A stretch of DNA of 64,000 nucleotides. Source: an uncultured Eubacteriales bacterium (GTDB lineage: Bacteria > Bacillota > Clostridia > Christensenellales > Aristaeellaceae). A program made the position numbers and the translations under genes. Within the stretch, counting starts at the first letter, position 1; each line of letters starts with the position of its first letter. Positions 34,017 through 42,378 of this stretch are shown here, one piece after another. A model generated the notes under the pieces. That model made no database searches and was not told the DNA's origin. It saw only the letters and a list, made by a program, of their open reading frames with translations. Location of the stretch: NCBI GenBank assembly GCA_902764915.1, contig CACWXY010000009.1, positions 1-64,000 on the forward strand, given 5' to 3'.

Positions 34017-35396
34017 ATGCGGATTTTGGTTGTAGGCGCCGGCAAAGTAGGGGCCACCCTGGCTGAGCATCTGGTGCAGGAGCAGCACGATGTGACCGTC
34101 ATTGACAGTGATGAAGATGTGCTGGAAGACTGCCAGGACATGATGGACATCATGTGCATCAACGGCAACGGGGCCAACGCGCAGACACTGATCGATGCCG
34201 GCGTGGACAAAGTCGATGTCCTCATAGCTGCCACTGCCGGGGATGAGGTCAATATGCTCTGCTGCCTCATCGGAAAGCGTCTGGGCGCGCGCTATGCCAT
34301 CGCGCGTATCCGTGATCCACAGTACAACGAAAGCCTGACGCTTCTTCAGCAGGAACTGGGCATTGACATGGTCATCAACCCCGAGCGCGCCACCGCGCTG
34401 GAGATTTCCCATCTGCTGCGCTTTCCCTTTGCGTCCAATATTGAATCCTTTGCCAAGGGCCGCGTGGAAATGGTGGAATTCCGTGCCCAGCCCGGTGATT
34501 CCGTTGTGGGCGTTCCGCTTTCCGTGCTCACCGGCCGTCATTCGCATCTTCCCCGCGTGCTCTATGCCGCTGTGGAACGCGACGGACAGGTGACCATCCC
34601 TTCCGGTGACTTTATCATCCGTCCGGGGGACCGCGTGTTTGTCACCGGCGATACCGTGACTGTCACATCCTTCTTTGACGCCCTTGGCAAGAACAAGCTG
34701 CGCGTAAAGAATGTCATGATTCTGGGCGGCGGGCGCATCAGCTATTATCTGGCCAAGATGATCGTGCCTACCGGGATCCATGTCACCATGGTCGAGATCA
34801 ATCCGACAAAGGCCGAAAAGCTTTCCGAAGAACTCCCCCACGTGACTGTCCTGTGCGGTGACGGCACCAATATGGAGCTTCTGGAGCAGGAAGGCGTCAT
34901 GAGCACGGACGCGCTGGTCTGTCTTACCGACCGTGACGAAGAAAACCTGATGACAGGGCTTTTTGCCGCGCATCAGAAAGTGCCGAAAGTGATTGTCAAG
35001 AACAATCATCTCAATTATACCGACATCATCTCCGAAATGGGGCTTGACTCCATGGTCAGTCCCAAGCAGATCACCAGTGCCAATATTCTCCGCTATGTGC
35101 GTGCACGTGCCCGCACGCAGGGCACCCGCGTGGAAAAGCTGTACCGCGTACTCAACGGAAAAGCCGAAGCCCTCGAGTTTGACGTGCGTGCCGGTGAAAA
35201 ATGGCTGGGCATTCCGCTCAAAAACCTTGTCATGCGCAAAAATACCCTGGTCGCCGTGATTGTGCGCCGCGGAAAGGTCATTGTCCCCTTCGGCAACGAT
35301 ACCATTGAAGCCGGAGACTCGGTGGTATTCATGGCCTGTGAAAGCGGCATCCATGATATCAATCAGATCATCCAGGGTACCAATATTCATGCCTGA
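34017..35396 (+). CDS. trkA: Trk potassium uptake regulatory subunit TrkA
   Basis: A 459-residue cytoplasmic protein with two tandem RCK units. Each has a Rossmann TrkA-N fold (MRILVVGAGKVGATLAEHL at residue 1; VKNVMILGGGRISYYLA near 230) and a TrkA-C domain. NAD(H) and nucleotides bound here gate the TrkH channel. The long, doubled form is normal for Trk (Ktr proteins are single). GGGAGG lies 7 nt before ATG 34017; the earlier in-frame ATG has no ribosome site. A strong hairpin terminator stands between it and trkH, so trkH expression may depend on read-through. Confidence 0.96.
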   Translation: MRILVVGAGKVGATLAEHLVQEQHDVTVIDSDEDVLEDCQDMMDIMCINGNGANAQTLIDAGVDKVDVLIAATAGDEVNMLCCLIGKRLGARYAIARIRDPQYNESLTLLQQELGIDMVINPERATALEISHLLRFPFASNIESFAKGRVEMVEFRAQPGDSVVGVPLSVLTGRHSHLPRVLYAAVERDGQVTIPSGDFIIRPGDRVFVTGDTVTVTSFFDALGKNKLRVKNVMILGGGRISYYLAKMIVPTGIHVTMVEINPTKAEKLSEELPHVTVLCGDGTNMELLEQEGVMSTDALVCLTDRDEENLMTGLFAAHQKVPKVIVKNNHLNYTDIISEMGLDSMVSPKQITSANILRYVRARARTQGTRVEKLYRVLNGKAEALEFDVRAGEKWLGIPLKNLVMRKNTLVAVIVRRGKVIVPFGNDTIEAGDSVVFMACESGIHDINQIIQGTNIHA

Positions 35397-35401
35397 TACT
35401 G

Positions 35402-35428
35402 CCTCAGGCCGGAGGGCCTGAGGATTTT
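35402..35428 (+). terminator. Terminator between trkA and trkH
   Basis: CCTCAGGCC (35402-35410) pairs with GGCCTGAGG (35415-35423) around a 4-nt loop, then ATTTTTG. It begins 6 nt after the trkA stop. No separate trkH promoter is obvious, so it may set the trkA:trkH ratio. Confidence 0.8.
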
Positions 35429-35452
35429 TGTCTGTCTTCGGACGATTCCAGC

Positions 35453-35491
35453 AAAGGAGGCGGGAGAGATTGTCTCCCGGTGACCTGTATG
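35453..35491 (+). promoter_or_regulatory. trkH ribosome site split from its start by a hairpin
   Basis: AAAGGAGG (35453-35460) lies 28 nt before ATG 35489. Between them CGGGAGA (35461-35467) and TCTCCCG (35473-35479) form a perfect 7-bp hairpin. Folding it out leaves 9 nt between ribosome site and ATG, the ideal spacing. An in-frame GTG at 35480 would have no spacer when folded. Confidence 0.65.
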
Positions 35492-36937
35492 AACATTGCC
35501 CTTGTCCTTCGACTTCTGAGCGTCATTCTTCTGGTCGAAAGTGCCAGTATGGTTCCCTCCGCCATCATAGCTGCATTTCACAGGGATGGCGATCTGGTAC
35601 CGCTTCTTGCGTCCATCGGCATTATCCTGGCTGTGGCGCTGCCGATCTATCTGCTGGTAAAACCCAAAGACCGCTCGCTCCGAGCGCGTGAAGGCTTTGT
35701 GGTGGTGGCACTGTCATGGATTCTCATGAGTGTTTTCGGGGCGCTTCCCTTTGTATTCGGACGCTTTCTCCCCAACTATGTGGACGCCCTGTTTGAAGCG
35801 GTTTCCGGCTTTACCACAACCGGGGCCACTGTGCTTACCGATTTTACAAATATGCCCCACGGGCTGGTCTTCTGGCGTTCCTTCACGCACTGGGTCGGCG
35901 GCATGGGCGTACTGGTTCTGACGCTTGCCCTGCTTCCCAAGCTCTCCGACCGCACATCCCATCTTGTTCGTGCGGAAAGCCCCGGTCCCTCCCTGAGCAA
36001 GATTGTGCCGAAAATGGGTGACAGCGCAAAGATCCTGTACCTCATGTATACCGTACTGACTGTAGCCGAGTTCATGATTCTGATGCTCTGCGGACTGAAC
36101 CCGTATGATGCCGCCATCCATGCCATGGGAACAGCCGGAACCGGCGGCTTCAGCAATTACGGCGACAGTGTGGCGCACTTCCACTCCGTATCTGTGGATA
36201 TCACCATGACCGTATTTATGGTTCTGTTCGGGATTAACTTTGCCATCTATTATTTTCTCATTAACCGTTCCTGGCATGACCTGAAGGCCAATGAGGAAAT
36301 CCGCTGGTACCTGGGCCTGGTCTTCGGCGCCATGCTGCTGCTTACCGTGCTGCTTCTCCCTTATTACCATACATTTTCCACGTCGCTTCGCTATGCTTCC
36401 TTTCAGGTGGCAAGCATTATCTCCACTTCCGGGTTTGCTACCGCAGACTTTGACCTGTGGCCGGTATCTGCCAAAATGGTCCTCTTTGTACTGCTCTTTA
36501 TTGGCTCCTGCGCCGGATCCACTGCCGGCGGCATGAAGATCATCCGCGTGGCACTCATGCTGAAAGAAGGCAAGCGTGAGATCCATCGCACCTTCCAGCC
36601 GCGCAAAGTCCAGATCGTGCGCTTTGATGGCAAGGGCATTGATGAGAGCATGCTGCATTCCATTGCCGTATTCTCCTTTGTCTATGTCGCCCTTGTGCTC
36701 TTTGGCTCCTTCCTGATTGCGCTGGAGGGAAAGTATGATCTGATTACCAACTTTACCGCGGCGCTCACATGCGTCAGCAATGTAGGTCCCGGCTTCCACT
36801 TTGTCGGTCCCTCCGGGAATTTTGCGGGCTATGGTCCTTTTGCCAAGATCGTCTGTTCCTTCCTTATGCTCGCCGGCCGTCTGGAGCTCTACCCGCTGCT
36901 GCTGCTCTTCCATCCCGCGATCTGGAGGAAAACCTGA
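35489..36937 (+). CDS. trkH: Trk potassium uptake channel subunit TrkH
   Basis: A 482-residue membrane protein of the TrkH/KtrB superfamily carrying K+ across the membrane with TrkA as regulator. Four M1-P-M2 repeats can be followed; the pore loops include SGFTTTGATVLTD, GTAGTGGFSNYGDS, ISTSGFATADFD and CVSNVGPGFHFVGPSGNF. SFTHWVGGMGVLVL is a strong TrkH signature. The start at 35489 is set by the hairpin-bridged ribosome site described separately. The stop overlaps the next gene by one base (TGATG). Length is usual. Confidence 0.96.
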   Translation: MNIALVLRLLSVILLVESASMVPSAIIAAFHRDGDLVPLLASIGIILAVALPIYLLVKPKDRSLRAREGFVVVALSWILMSVFGALPFVFGRFLPNYVDALFEAVSGFTTTGATVLTDFTNMPHGLVFWRSFTHWVGGMGVLVLTLALLPKLSDRTSHLVRAESPGPSLSKIVPKMGDSAKILYLMYTVLTVAEFMILMLCGLNPYDAAIHAMGTAGTGGFSNYGDSVAHFHSVSVDITMTVFMVLFGINFAIYYFLINRSWHDLKANEEIRWYLGLVFGAMLLLTVLLLPYYHTFSTSLRYASFQVASIISTSGFATADFDLWPVSAKMVLFVLLFIGSCAGSTAGGMKIIRVALMLKEGKREIHRTFQPRKVQIVRFDGKGIDESMLHSIAVFSFVYVALVLFGSFLIALEGKYDLITNFTAALTCVSNVGPGFHFVGPSGNFAGYGPFAKIVCSFLMLAGRLELYPLLLLFHPAIWRKT

Positions 36938-37245
36938 TGACATATGCCGATGTATACGCCTGTGTCGCCATGATTCCAGAGGGAAATGTGACCACCTACG
37001 GCCTGATAGCCAGCGCCCTGGGAAGCCCGCGTGCTGCGCGTTTTGTAGGATATGCCCTGCAGAAAGCGCCGGACAGTCTCCCCTGTCACCGGGTCGTCTC
37101 CCGCACAGGCGCGCTCAGTGCCGCCTTTTCCCCGTTCGGAAAAAAGACACACAGAGAACTTCTTCTGCGGGAGCAGGTGCCGTTCCTCGACAATGATCAT
37201 GTGGACCTCACCCATTGCCTGTTTGCAGGCTTCAAAGGAGTATAA
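36937..37245 (+). CDS. Short MGMT-family (alkyltransferase-like) protein with PCHRV motif
   Basis: A 102-residue protein equal to the C-terminal DNA-binding domain of O6-alkylguanine-DNA alkyltransferases. It shows VYACVAMIPEGNVTTYGLIA, SPRAARFVGYAL and LPCHRVVSRTGAL. Stand-alone domains of this size are usually alkyltransferase-like (ATL) proteins in which the active Cys is Trp or Ala. Here the Cys of P-C-H-R-V is kept, so it may still accept alkyl groups. GGAGG lies 8 nt before the ATG, which overlaps the trkH stop. The gene next downstream begins 2 nt after its stop, so it is within an operon. Confidence 0.9.
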   Translation: MTYADVYACVAMIPEGNVTTYGLIASALGSPRAARFVGYALQKAPDSLPCHRVVSRTGALSAAFSPFGKKTHRELLLREQVPFLDNDHVDLTHCLFAGFKGV

Positions 37246-37247
37246 GC

Positions 37248-38828
37248 ATGTCCGAATCCACTACGAAATCCATGATCGGCGGGATGACCGTACTGGGCAT
37301 CGCCGGGATCGTCTGTAAACTGATCGGTGTCCTCTTTACCATTCCCCTGACACACCTGATCGGCGCAGACGGTCTGGGGGTCTATCAGGCTGTGTATCCC
37401 ACCTATAACCTGCTGCTCACCATTTCATCCGCCGGACTCCCTGTAGCGGTTTCACGTCTGGTTTCCCATTATCTGGCACTCAAGGATCCGCGGAATGCAA
37501 AGCATGTGTTCCGAACCGCACTGCTGCTCATGGCTGTCATTGGATGCTTTCTGAGCCTGATGATGTTCCTGTTTTCCGGTTTTCTGGCCGGACGCGTTGA
37601 CCAGGCGGAAGCGCGGATGGGCTTTCAGATGATATCTCCCTGTGTGGCGCTGGTATGCCTGCTCAGTGCATTCCGCGGCTTTATGCAGGGGCAGCAGAAC
37701 ATGGTTCCCACTGCCATCTCCCAGATCGTGGAACAGATCGGGAAGGTATGTATTGCGCTGCCGCTCGCCGCACTGGGCATGAAGCAGGGCGTTGTCTATG
37801 GCGCCAGCTATACCCTGCTCGGCATAACCATTGTGGAAGGCATTGCACTCCTGTATATGCTTCTCGTATACCTGAAAAAGCAGCCCGCCTTCGATCAGCT
37901 CCCTCAGCAGTCCGGAATGGCACCGCTTTCCTCCGGGAAATGCGCTTCTCAGCTTCTGCATATCTCCATTCCCATCACCATCGGTGCCTGTATCGTTCCA
38001 CTGGCTTCCTTTGTGGACTCCGCCATGCTGGTCAACCGTATGCTGGTTTCCGGTCTGTCACTCTCCCAGGCCCGTCCGCTGTACGGACTGTTTGCCGGCC
38101 TGGTGATTCGTCTGATCAACATTCCCACCGCACTGGCGCTCTCCATCTCCATGAGCCTTGTGCCTGCCATTTCCAGTGCCTATGCCGTCAATGACCGGGA
38201 GGGCGTGATTCACCAGTGCGACCTGGGACTTCGCTTTGCATTCCTCATCGGTTTTCCATGCTCCATCGGCATGAGTATGCTCTCCCGGGAAATCGTGCTT
38301 TTCTTCTATCAGGGAGCGCTTACGGCAGCGGAAGTGCAGGTGACCAGTGAACTCCTGTCGGTATCCAGCCTTACCGTTGTTCTCTTTACGGTTGTACAGG
38401 CCACCAGCGCGATTCTCCAGGGCCTCCAGTACCAGCGCATTCCCATGTACACCCTGATTCTCGGGGTTGTATGCAAGATCGCCCTGAACTATTTCCTGGT
38501 AGCCATTCCCGGCTTCCATATCCATGGCGGTCCGGTCGCCAGTCTTGTGTGTTATACCGTTTCCATGGTTCCCAATCTTTACTTTGTCATCCGCAAGACC
38601 GGTATGCGCTTCTCCTGGCAGAAATGGATTCTGCGTCCAGGCCTGGCCGCTGGCTGCATGGGACTTGTCGTCTATATCATGAAATCCCTGCTCCCTGTGC
38701 ACAGGGTCATCACAATTCTTGAGATCGCGGCAGGCATTGCCGTATATCTTGCCGTTGCCCTGGCCTGTCATGCGCTTACCAAGGAAGACCTGAAAGCGTT
38801 CCGGCGCAGAAAGCCCCGGAAGTCCTGA
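37248..38828 (+). CDS. SpoVB/MurJ-type lipid-linked oligosaccharide flippase (MOP superfamily)
   Basis: A 526-residue membrane protein with about 14 helices and the polysaccharide-transporter fold. The start MTVLGIAGIVCKLIGVLFTIP, GADGLGVYQAVYPTYNLLLT and GLPVAVSRLVS are typical of the SpoVB/YabM group. Relatives flip lipid-linked cell-wall or polysaccharide precursors; SpoVB is needed for spore cortex. In Bacillus yabM precedes yabN (mazG) and yabO (rqcP), an order kept here, which supports the YabM branch. AAAGGAG lies 7 nt before ATG 37248. A sporulation role is possible but not shown by sequence. Confidence 0.92.
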   Translation: MSESTTKSMIGGMTVLGIAGIVCKLIGVLFTIPLTHLIGADGLGVYQAVYPTYNLLLTISSAGLPVAVSRLVSHYLALKDPRNAKHVFRTALLLMAVIGCFLSLMMFLFSGFLAGRVDQAEARMGFQMISPCVALVCLLSAFRGFMQGQQNMVPTAISQIVEQIGKVCIALPLAALGMKQGVVYGASYTLLGITIVEGIALLYMLLVYLKKQPAFDQLPQQSGMAPLSSGKCASQLLHISIPITIGACIVPLASFVDSAMLVNRMLVSGLSLSQARPLYGLFAGLVIRLINIPTALALSISMSLVPAISSAYAVNDREGVIHQCDLGLRFAFLIGFPCSIGMSMLSREIVLFFYQGALTAAEVQVTSELLSVSSLTVVLFTVVQATSAILQGLQYQRIPMYTLILGVVCKIALNYFLVAIPGFHIHGGPVASLVCYTVSMVPNLYFVIRKTGMRFSWQKWILRPGLAAGCMGLVVYIMKSLLPVHRVITILEIAAGIAVYLAVALACHALTKEDLKAFRRRKPRKS

Positions 38829-38838
38829 GGAGGAAAGC

Positions 38839-40257
38839 ATGTACCCGATTACTGTTGTGGGCCTCGGGCCCGGTGATCCCTGTCTTCTGACACAGGAAAC
38901 CCAGGAGCGGCTGTTTTCCGGACAGCCCCTGGTACTGCGCACCGCTGTGCATCCTGTCGCTGATCTGCTGAGGGAAAAAGGCATACTCTTTCAAAGTCTG
39001 GATGACCTGTATGAAAGCAGCGATGACTTTGATGCGCTCACATCCGGCGTTGTAAACGCAGTAGCCGCTGCTGCGCGAACCAGTCCCGTACACTACGCTG
39101 TCATGGATCCCCTCAGCGATGAAACCGTGATGGCACTTCGAAAGGCCTACCCCGCTTCGGTCCGCGTGTGTCCTTCCCCCAGTCTTCGGGATACAGCCCT
39201 TGCTTCTCTTCCCGACAGCTTTGTGCCGGATACCAGTGCACGGATGCTCACTGCCTCCCGCGCCGCAGGCATGCCGCCGGACCCGGATCTGCCGCTTCTT
39301 GTCACGGAGCTTACGACCCGTGAAACAGCCGGGCTGGTTAAACTGCAGCTGCTGGACCTGTACCCGGAGGAGATGCCGGTCGCCTTTGGACGTGTCGGAC
39401 AGATGCGTTCCATTCCGCTGTATACCCTGGACCGTCAGAAAACCTACGATCACCTGACCGTGCTCTTTGTACCCGCATCGCCCCTTTCTGCACGCACGCG
39501 CTACCGCTATGAAGACCTGCTGGCCATTATGGAGCGTCTCCGGGGTGAAGGCGGATGCAGCTGGGACCGGAAGCAGACACACCAGTCCCTGCGCCCGTAT
39601 CTCCTTGAGGAAGCCTATGAGGCAGCCGGTGCCATTGATGAGGATGATGACCTGCATCTGTGTGAAGAACTGGGAGACGTGCTTCTCCAGATTGTGTTCC
39701 ACGCCTCCATTGCCCGGTCCCATGGAAGTTTCTCCGATACCGATGTCTCCACCGCCATATCCGCAAAGATGATCCATCGTCATCCCAATGTGTTTGCCGG
39801 CGCAGAGGAGGACGCATCCGTAACCTGGGACACCCTGAAAAAGGAAGAGCAGGGCATTCACTCGCAGTCCGAAATGCTCGCCGCTGTCAGCCGTGCGCTG
39901 CCGGCTCTCACCCGCGCCGAAAAAGTGCAGAAACGGGCCGCCAGGGTCGGCTTTACCTGGTCATCTGCTCTGGATGCCCTCCGGAAAGTCAGGGAAGAAA
40001 CGGAGAAAGTCCAGTCAGAGCTGGAAGCCGGGCGCGATCCCATGGCAGAACTGGGGGATCTGCTCTTTGCCTGTGTCAGTGTGATACGCCTTTCCCAGAA
40101 GGATCCTGAAGAGACGCTCACGCGTGCCACAGAAAAGTTCATTCGCCGGTTTTCCGCCATGGAGAGACAAATTCTTTCGGACGGAAAGACATTTGACGCC
40201 TTGACATTGAGCGAAATGGATGTATACTGGACGGGTGCGAAAACAGCAGAGCCCTGA
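38839..40257 (+). CDS. mazG: YabN-type fusion: tetrapyrrole methylase-like domain plus MazG pyrophosphohydrolase
   Basis: A 472-residue two-domain protein. Residues 1-210 resemble SAM-dependent tetrapyrrole methylases (ITVVGLGPGDPCLLTQET). Residues about 225-470 form a MazG nucleoside-triphosphate pyrophosphohydrolase. There LLEEAYEAAGAIDEDDD and CEELGDVLLQIVFHA give the E-E-x-x-E and E-x-x-D metal ligands, and ELGDLLFACVSVIRL marks the second module. MazG cleans out unwanted NTPs; the methylase-like part has no known substrate. GAGGAGG lies before ATG 38839. A promoter for hup is embedded in its last 60 nt. Confidence 0.95.
   Translation: MYPITVVGLGPGDPCLLTQETQERLFSGQPLVLRTAVHPVADLLREKGILFQSLDDLYESSDDFDALTSGVVNAVAAAARTSPVHYAVMDPLSDETVMALRKAYPASVRVCPSPSLRDTALASLPDSFVPDTSARMLTASRAAGMPPDPDLPLLVTELTTRETAGLVKLQLLDLYPEEMPVAFGRVGQMRSIPLYTLDRQKTYDHLTVLFVPASPLSARTRYRYEDLLAIMERLRGEGGCSWDRKQTHQSLRPYLLEEAYEAAGAIDEDDDLHLCEELGDVLLQIVFHASIARSHGSFSDTDVSTAISAKMIHRHPNVFAGAEEDASVTWDTLKKEEQGIHSQSEMLAAVSRALPALTRAEKVQKRAARVGFTWSSALDALRKVREETEKVQSELEAGRDPMAELGDLLFACVSVIRLSQKDPEETLTRATEKFIRRFSAMERQILSDGKTFDALTLSEMDVYWTGAKTAEP
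40201..40228 (+). promoter_or_regulatory. Intragenic promoter for hup inside mazG
   Basis: TTGACA (40201-40206), 16 nt, TATACT (40223-40228) is close to consensus and would start transcription about 110 nt before the HU gene. This suits the high level needed for HU compared with MazG. Confidence 0.65.
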
Positions 40258-40342
40258 AAAGGCGTCAGCCAATACGCTGCAGGCTTTGGCACATCATCTA
40301 GGGATGCATGCTGCATCCGGAAATTGAAGGAGGAATATTTCC

Positions 40343-40618
40343 ATGAACAAGAATGAACTGAGCACCGCATTGGTAAATAAGACCGAGCTGAGCAAGAAGG
40401 ATGCCGATAAATTTGTCAACGCTTTTATCGAAGTTGTCAGCGAGACACTCTCTGCCGGCGAAAAGATTCAGCTGATTGGCTTTGGCACCTTTGAAGTCAA
40501 GGATCGCCCCGCCCGTGTGGCCCACAATCCCCGCACCCGCGAAGAAATCCAGATTGCGGCTGCAAAGGCACCCGTCTTCAAGGCCGGCAAGGCTCTGAAG
40601 GATGCTGTCAACAAGTAA
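40343..40618 (+). CDS. hup: HU-type DNA-binding protein
   Basis: A 91-residue nucleoid protein that bends and compacts DNA as a dimer. It shows NKNELSTALVNKTELSKKDADKF-type helices at the start and the beta-arm signature GFGTFEVKDRPARVAHNPRT. Its length is exactly that of bacterial HU. GGAGG lies before ATG 40343 and a perfect-stem terminator follows. It is inserted between mazG and rqcP, an arrangement also known in other Clostridia. Confidence 0.97.
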   Translation: MNKNELSTALVNKTELSKKDADKFVNAFIEVVSETLSAGEKIQLIGFGTFEVKDRPARVAHNPRTREEIQIAAAKAPVFKAGKALKDAVNK

Positions 40619-40625
40619 TCCATTC

Positions 40626-40655
40626 GCCCGCAGGCATTCCCTGCGGGCTTTTTTT
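40626..40655 (+). terminator. Terminator after hup
   Basis: GCCCGCAGG (40626-40634) pairs with CCTGCGGGC (40640-40648), followed by seven T. Expression of rqcP downstream must use read-through or another promoter. Confidence 0.93.
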
Positions 40656-40669
40656 GAAGGTGATTTTCC

Positions 40670-40942
40670 ATGCGTCTTGATAAATATCTCAAGGTATCCC
40701 GTATTATCAAGCGCCGCACTGTAGCCAATGAAGCCTGCAGCGGCGGCCGCGTTACACTGAACGATAAGGTAGCCAAGCCCGGTGCCGAGGTAAAGGCAGG
40801 CGATATCATGACGATCCGCTTCGGTGACAAGCTGGGACGCTATGAGATTCTCTCTGTCCAGGAGACCGTGCGCAAGGATGCCGCCAGCAGCATGTACAGG
40901 GTTCTGTCTGAGGACGCCGGCGTGGAAGCGGAGCGTTCCTGA
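40670..40942 (+). CDS. rqcP: RqcP (YabO), S4-domain ribosome quality-control factor
   Basis: A 90-residue protein made mostly of one S4 RNA-binding domain. It shows MRLDKYLKVSRIIKRRTVANEA, GGRVTLNDKVAKPGAEVK and DIMTIRFG. RqcP works with RqcH on stalled 50S subunits during alanine tailing of incomplete chains. The position after mazG matches yabO of Bacillus. GAAGG lies 9 nt upstream of ATG 40670. The stop is one base before the ispDF start, so the two genes are tightly linked. Confidence 0.93.
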   Translation: MRLDKYLKVSRIIKRRTVANEACSGGRVTLNDKVAKPGAEVKAGDIMTIRFGDKLGRYEILSVQETVRKDAASSMYRVLSEDAGVEAERS

Positions 40943-40943
40943 T

Positions 40944-42128
40944 ATGTGGTACGCATTGCTTCTTGCCGGCGGCAGCGGCAGCCGCATGCAGGCCGGTATG
41001 AATAAGGTATTGCTGCCGCTTCAGGGCATGACGATTCTTGCGCGCTCCGCTCTGACACTCTCCCGGCATGTGGACGGCCTGGTCGCTGTGATCCGTCCGG
41101 AAGATATGCCCCAGGCAAAGGCTATCCTGGAAAGCCTGTCGCTTCCCTGTCCGCTGCTCTTTGCAGAAGGCGGCGATACCCGCCAGGCTTCCGTGAAAAA
41201 CGGCCTGAAGGCATTGCCGGAAGCAGCTGATTACCTGCTTATCCACGATGCTGCCCGCTGTCTTGTGACAGACACGGTCATTGAAGAGGCCAAAGCCTGT
41301 GCGCTGCGCTATGGCAGCGGTATTCCCTCCGTACCTGTGATCGATACCATCAAGATTGCCTCTGCAGACGGCTGGGTAAGAAAGACCCCTGACCGTGCCT
41401 CGCTCTATGCCATGCAGACCCCGCAGGCCGTTGCGCGCAGGGATCTGGAAAGCGCCATGCAGACAGCAGAGCAGGATGCATTTCTGGGGACCGACGATGC
41501 TTCCCTTCTGGAGCACGCCGGCATGCAGGTTCATCTGAGTCCCGGTGATCCGGATAACCTGAAGATCACGCGCCCGCAGGATATGGAGCAGGCGAAGAGA
41601 ATCCTGGCAAAGGAGGACAGACCCATGGAGAAGGCATGGCATGTAGGCCACGGCTATGACGTACACCGTCTGACGGACGGGCGTAAACTGATTCTCTGCG
41701 GCGTGGAAATACCGTATGCAAAAGGCCTTGACGGGCATTCCGATGCGGATGTGGCGCTGCATGCGCTCATGGATGCCATGCTGGGAAGCGTCGCGCTGGG
41801 CGATATCGGTCATCTCTTCCCGGATACGGACGATGCATATCTGGGCATTTCCTCCATGGTGCTTCTGCAGAAATGCCGGGAAGCACTGCATGCTGTCCAT
41901 GCCAGTGTCTCCCAGCTTGACCTTACCATTGTCGCGCAAAGCCCGAAACTAGCTCCCTATGTCCCGGCCATGCGCGAGAATATTTCTCATGCCCTGGCAC
42001 TTCCCCTCTCCTGCGTGTCCGTCAAGGCAACCACTACGGAACACCTGGGGTTTGAAGGACGCGGAGAAGGCATTTCCGCAACTGCAGTGGTCATGACGGA
42101 AGTAGTGACGGATGCCTCCATGAACTGA
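40944..42128 (+). CDS. ispDF: Bifunctional IspD-IspF enzyme of the MEP isoprenoid pathway
   Basis: A 394-residue fusion. Residues 1-230 are IspD (2-C-methylerythritol 4-phosphate cytidylyltransferase): LLAGGSGSRMQAGMNKVLLP, VKNGLKALP, LIHDAARCLVTDTVI and YAMQTPQAV. Residues about 236-394 are IspF (MEcPP synthase): HVGHGYDVHRLTDGR, GLDGHSDADVALHALMDAMLG and AKATTTEHLGFEGRGEGI-like VKATTTEHLGF. It makes two non-neighbouring steps of the pathway; IspE is absent from the window. ATG 40944 has GGAG upstream. The fusion is known in several bacterial groups. It ends at a strong terminator. Confidence 0.96.
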   Translation: MWYALLLAGGSGSRMQAGMNKVLLPLQGMTILARSALTLSRHVDGLVAVIRPEDMPQAKAILESLSLPCPLLFAEGGDTRQASVKNGLKALPEAADYLLIHDAARCLVTDTVIEEAKACALRYGSGIPSVPVIDTIKIASADGWVRKTPDRASLYAMQTPQAVARRDLESAMQTAEQDAFLGTDDASLLEHAGMQVHLSPGDPDNLKITRPQDMEQAKRILAKEDRPMEKAWHVGHGYDVHRLTDGRKLILCGVEIPYAKGLDGHSDADVALHALMDAMLGSVALGDIGHLFPDTDDAYLGISSMVLLQKCREALHAVHASVSQLDLTIVAQSPKLAPYVPAMRENISHALALPLSCVSVKATTTEHLGFEGRGEGISATAVVMTEVVTDASMN

Positions 42129-42145
42129 ACACGTGATTCCTGTAC

Positions 42146-42177
42146 ACCGGCTCCCATTCGAGGAGCCGGTTTTTTTG
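42146..42177 (+). terminator. Terminator after ispDF
   Basis: CCGGCTCC/GGAGCCGG (42147-42154 with 42162-42169) with a 7-nt loop, then seven or eight T. Confidence 0.93.
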
Positions 42178-42286
42178 TTTCCGTCCCGTGAAAAGCCTCT
42201 GCTGCCCGGCCTTCCCTGCCTCACTGCCGGGACGGTCGGCTGCCATTCCATGCATTCTCCGCACGTCTGAACGTATTCATTATTCT

Positions 42287-42339
42287 ACAAATTTACTGTG
42301 CTAATACACATTATTTGTTTGTTATAACACTAAATTTGT
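42287..42339 (+). promoter_or_regulatory. Candidate operator half-sites for the XRE regulator
   Basis: ACAAATTTACTG (42287-42298) and CACTAAATTTGT (42328-42339) are inverted copies (11 of 12 bases). Their centres are 41 bp apart, about four helical turns. The right copy sits between the -35 and -10 of the regulator promoter, so binding should block it. Confidence 0.45.
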
Positions 42340-42347
42340 GATACAAT
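42319..42347 (+). promoter_or_regulatory. Promoter of the XRE regulator gene
   Basis: TTGTTA (42319-42324), 17 nt, TACAAT (42342-42347), 31 nt before the start codon, within a strongly AT-rich 60-bp patch. Confidence 0.7.
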
Positions 42348-42378
42348 GGTCCCAGTCACAGGAAAGGAAGTGCATCTC

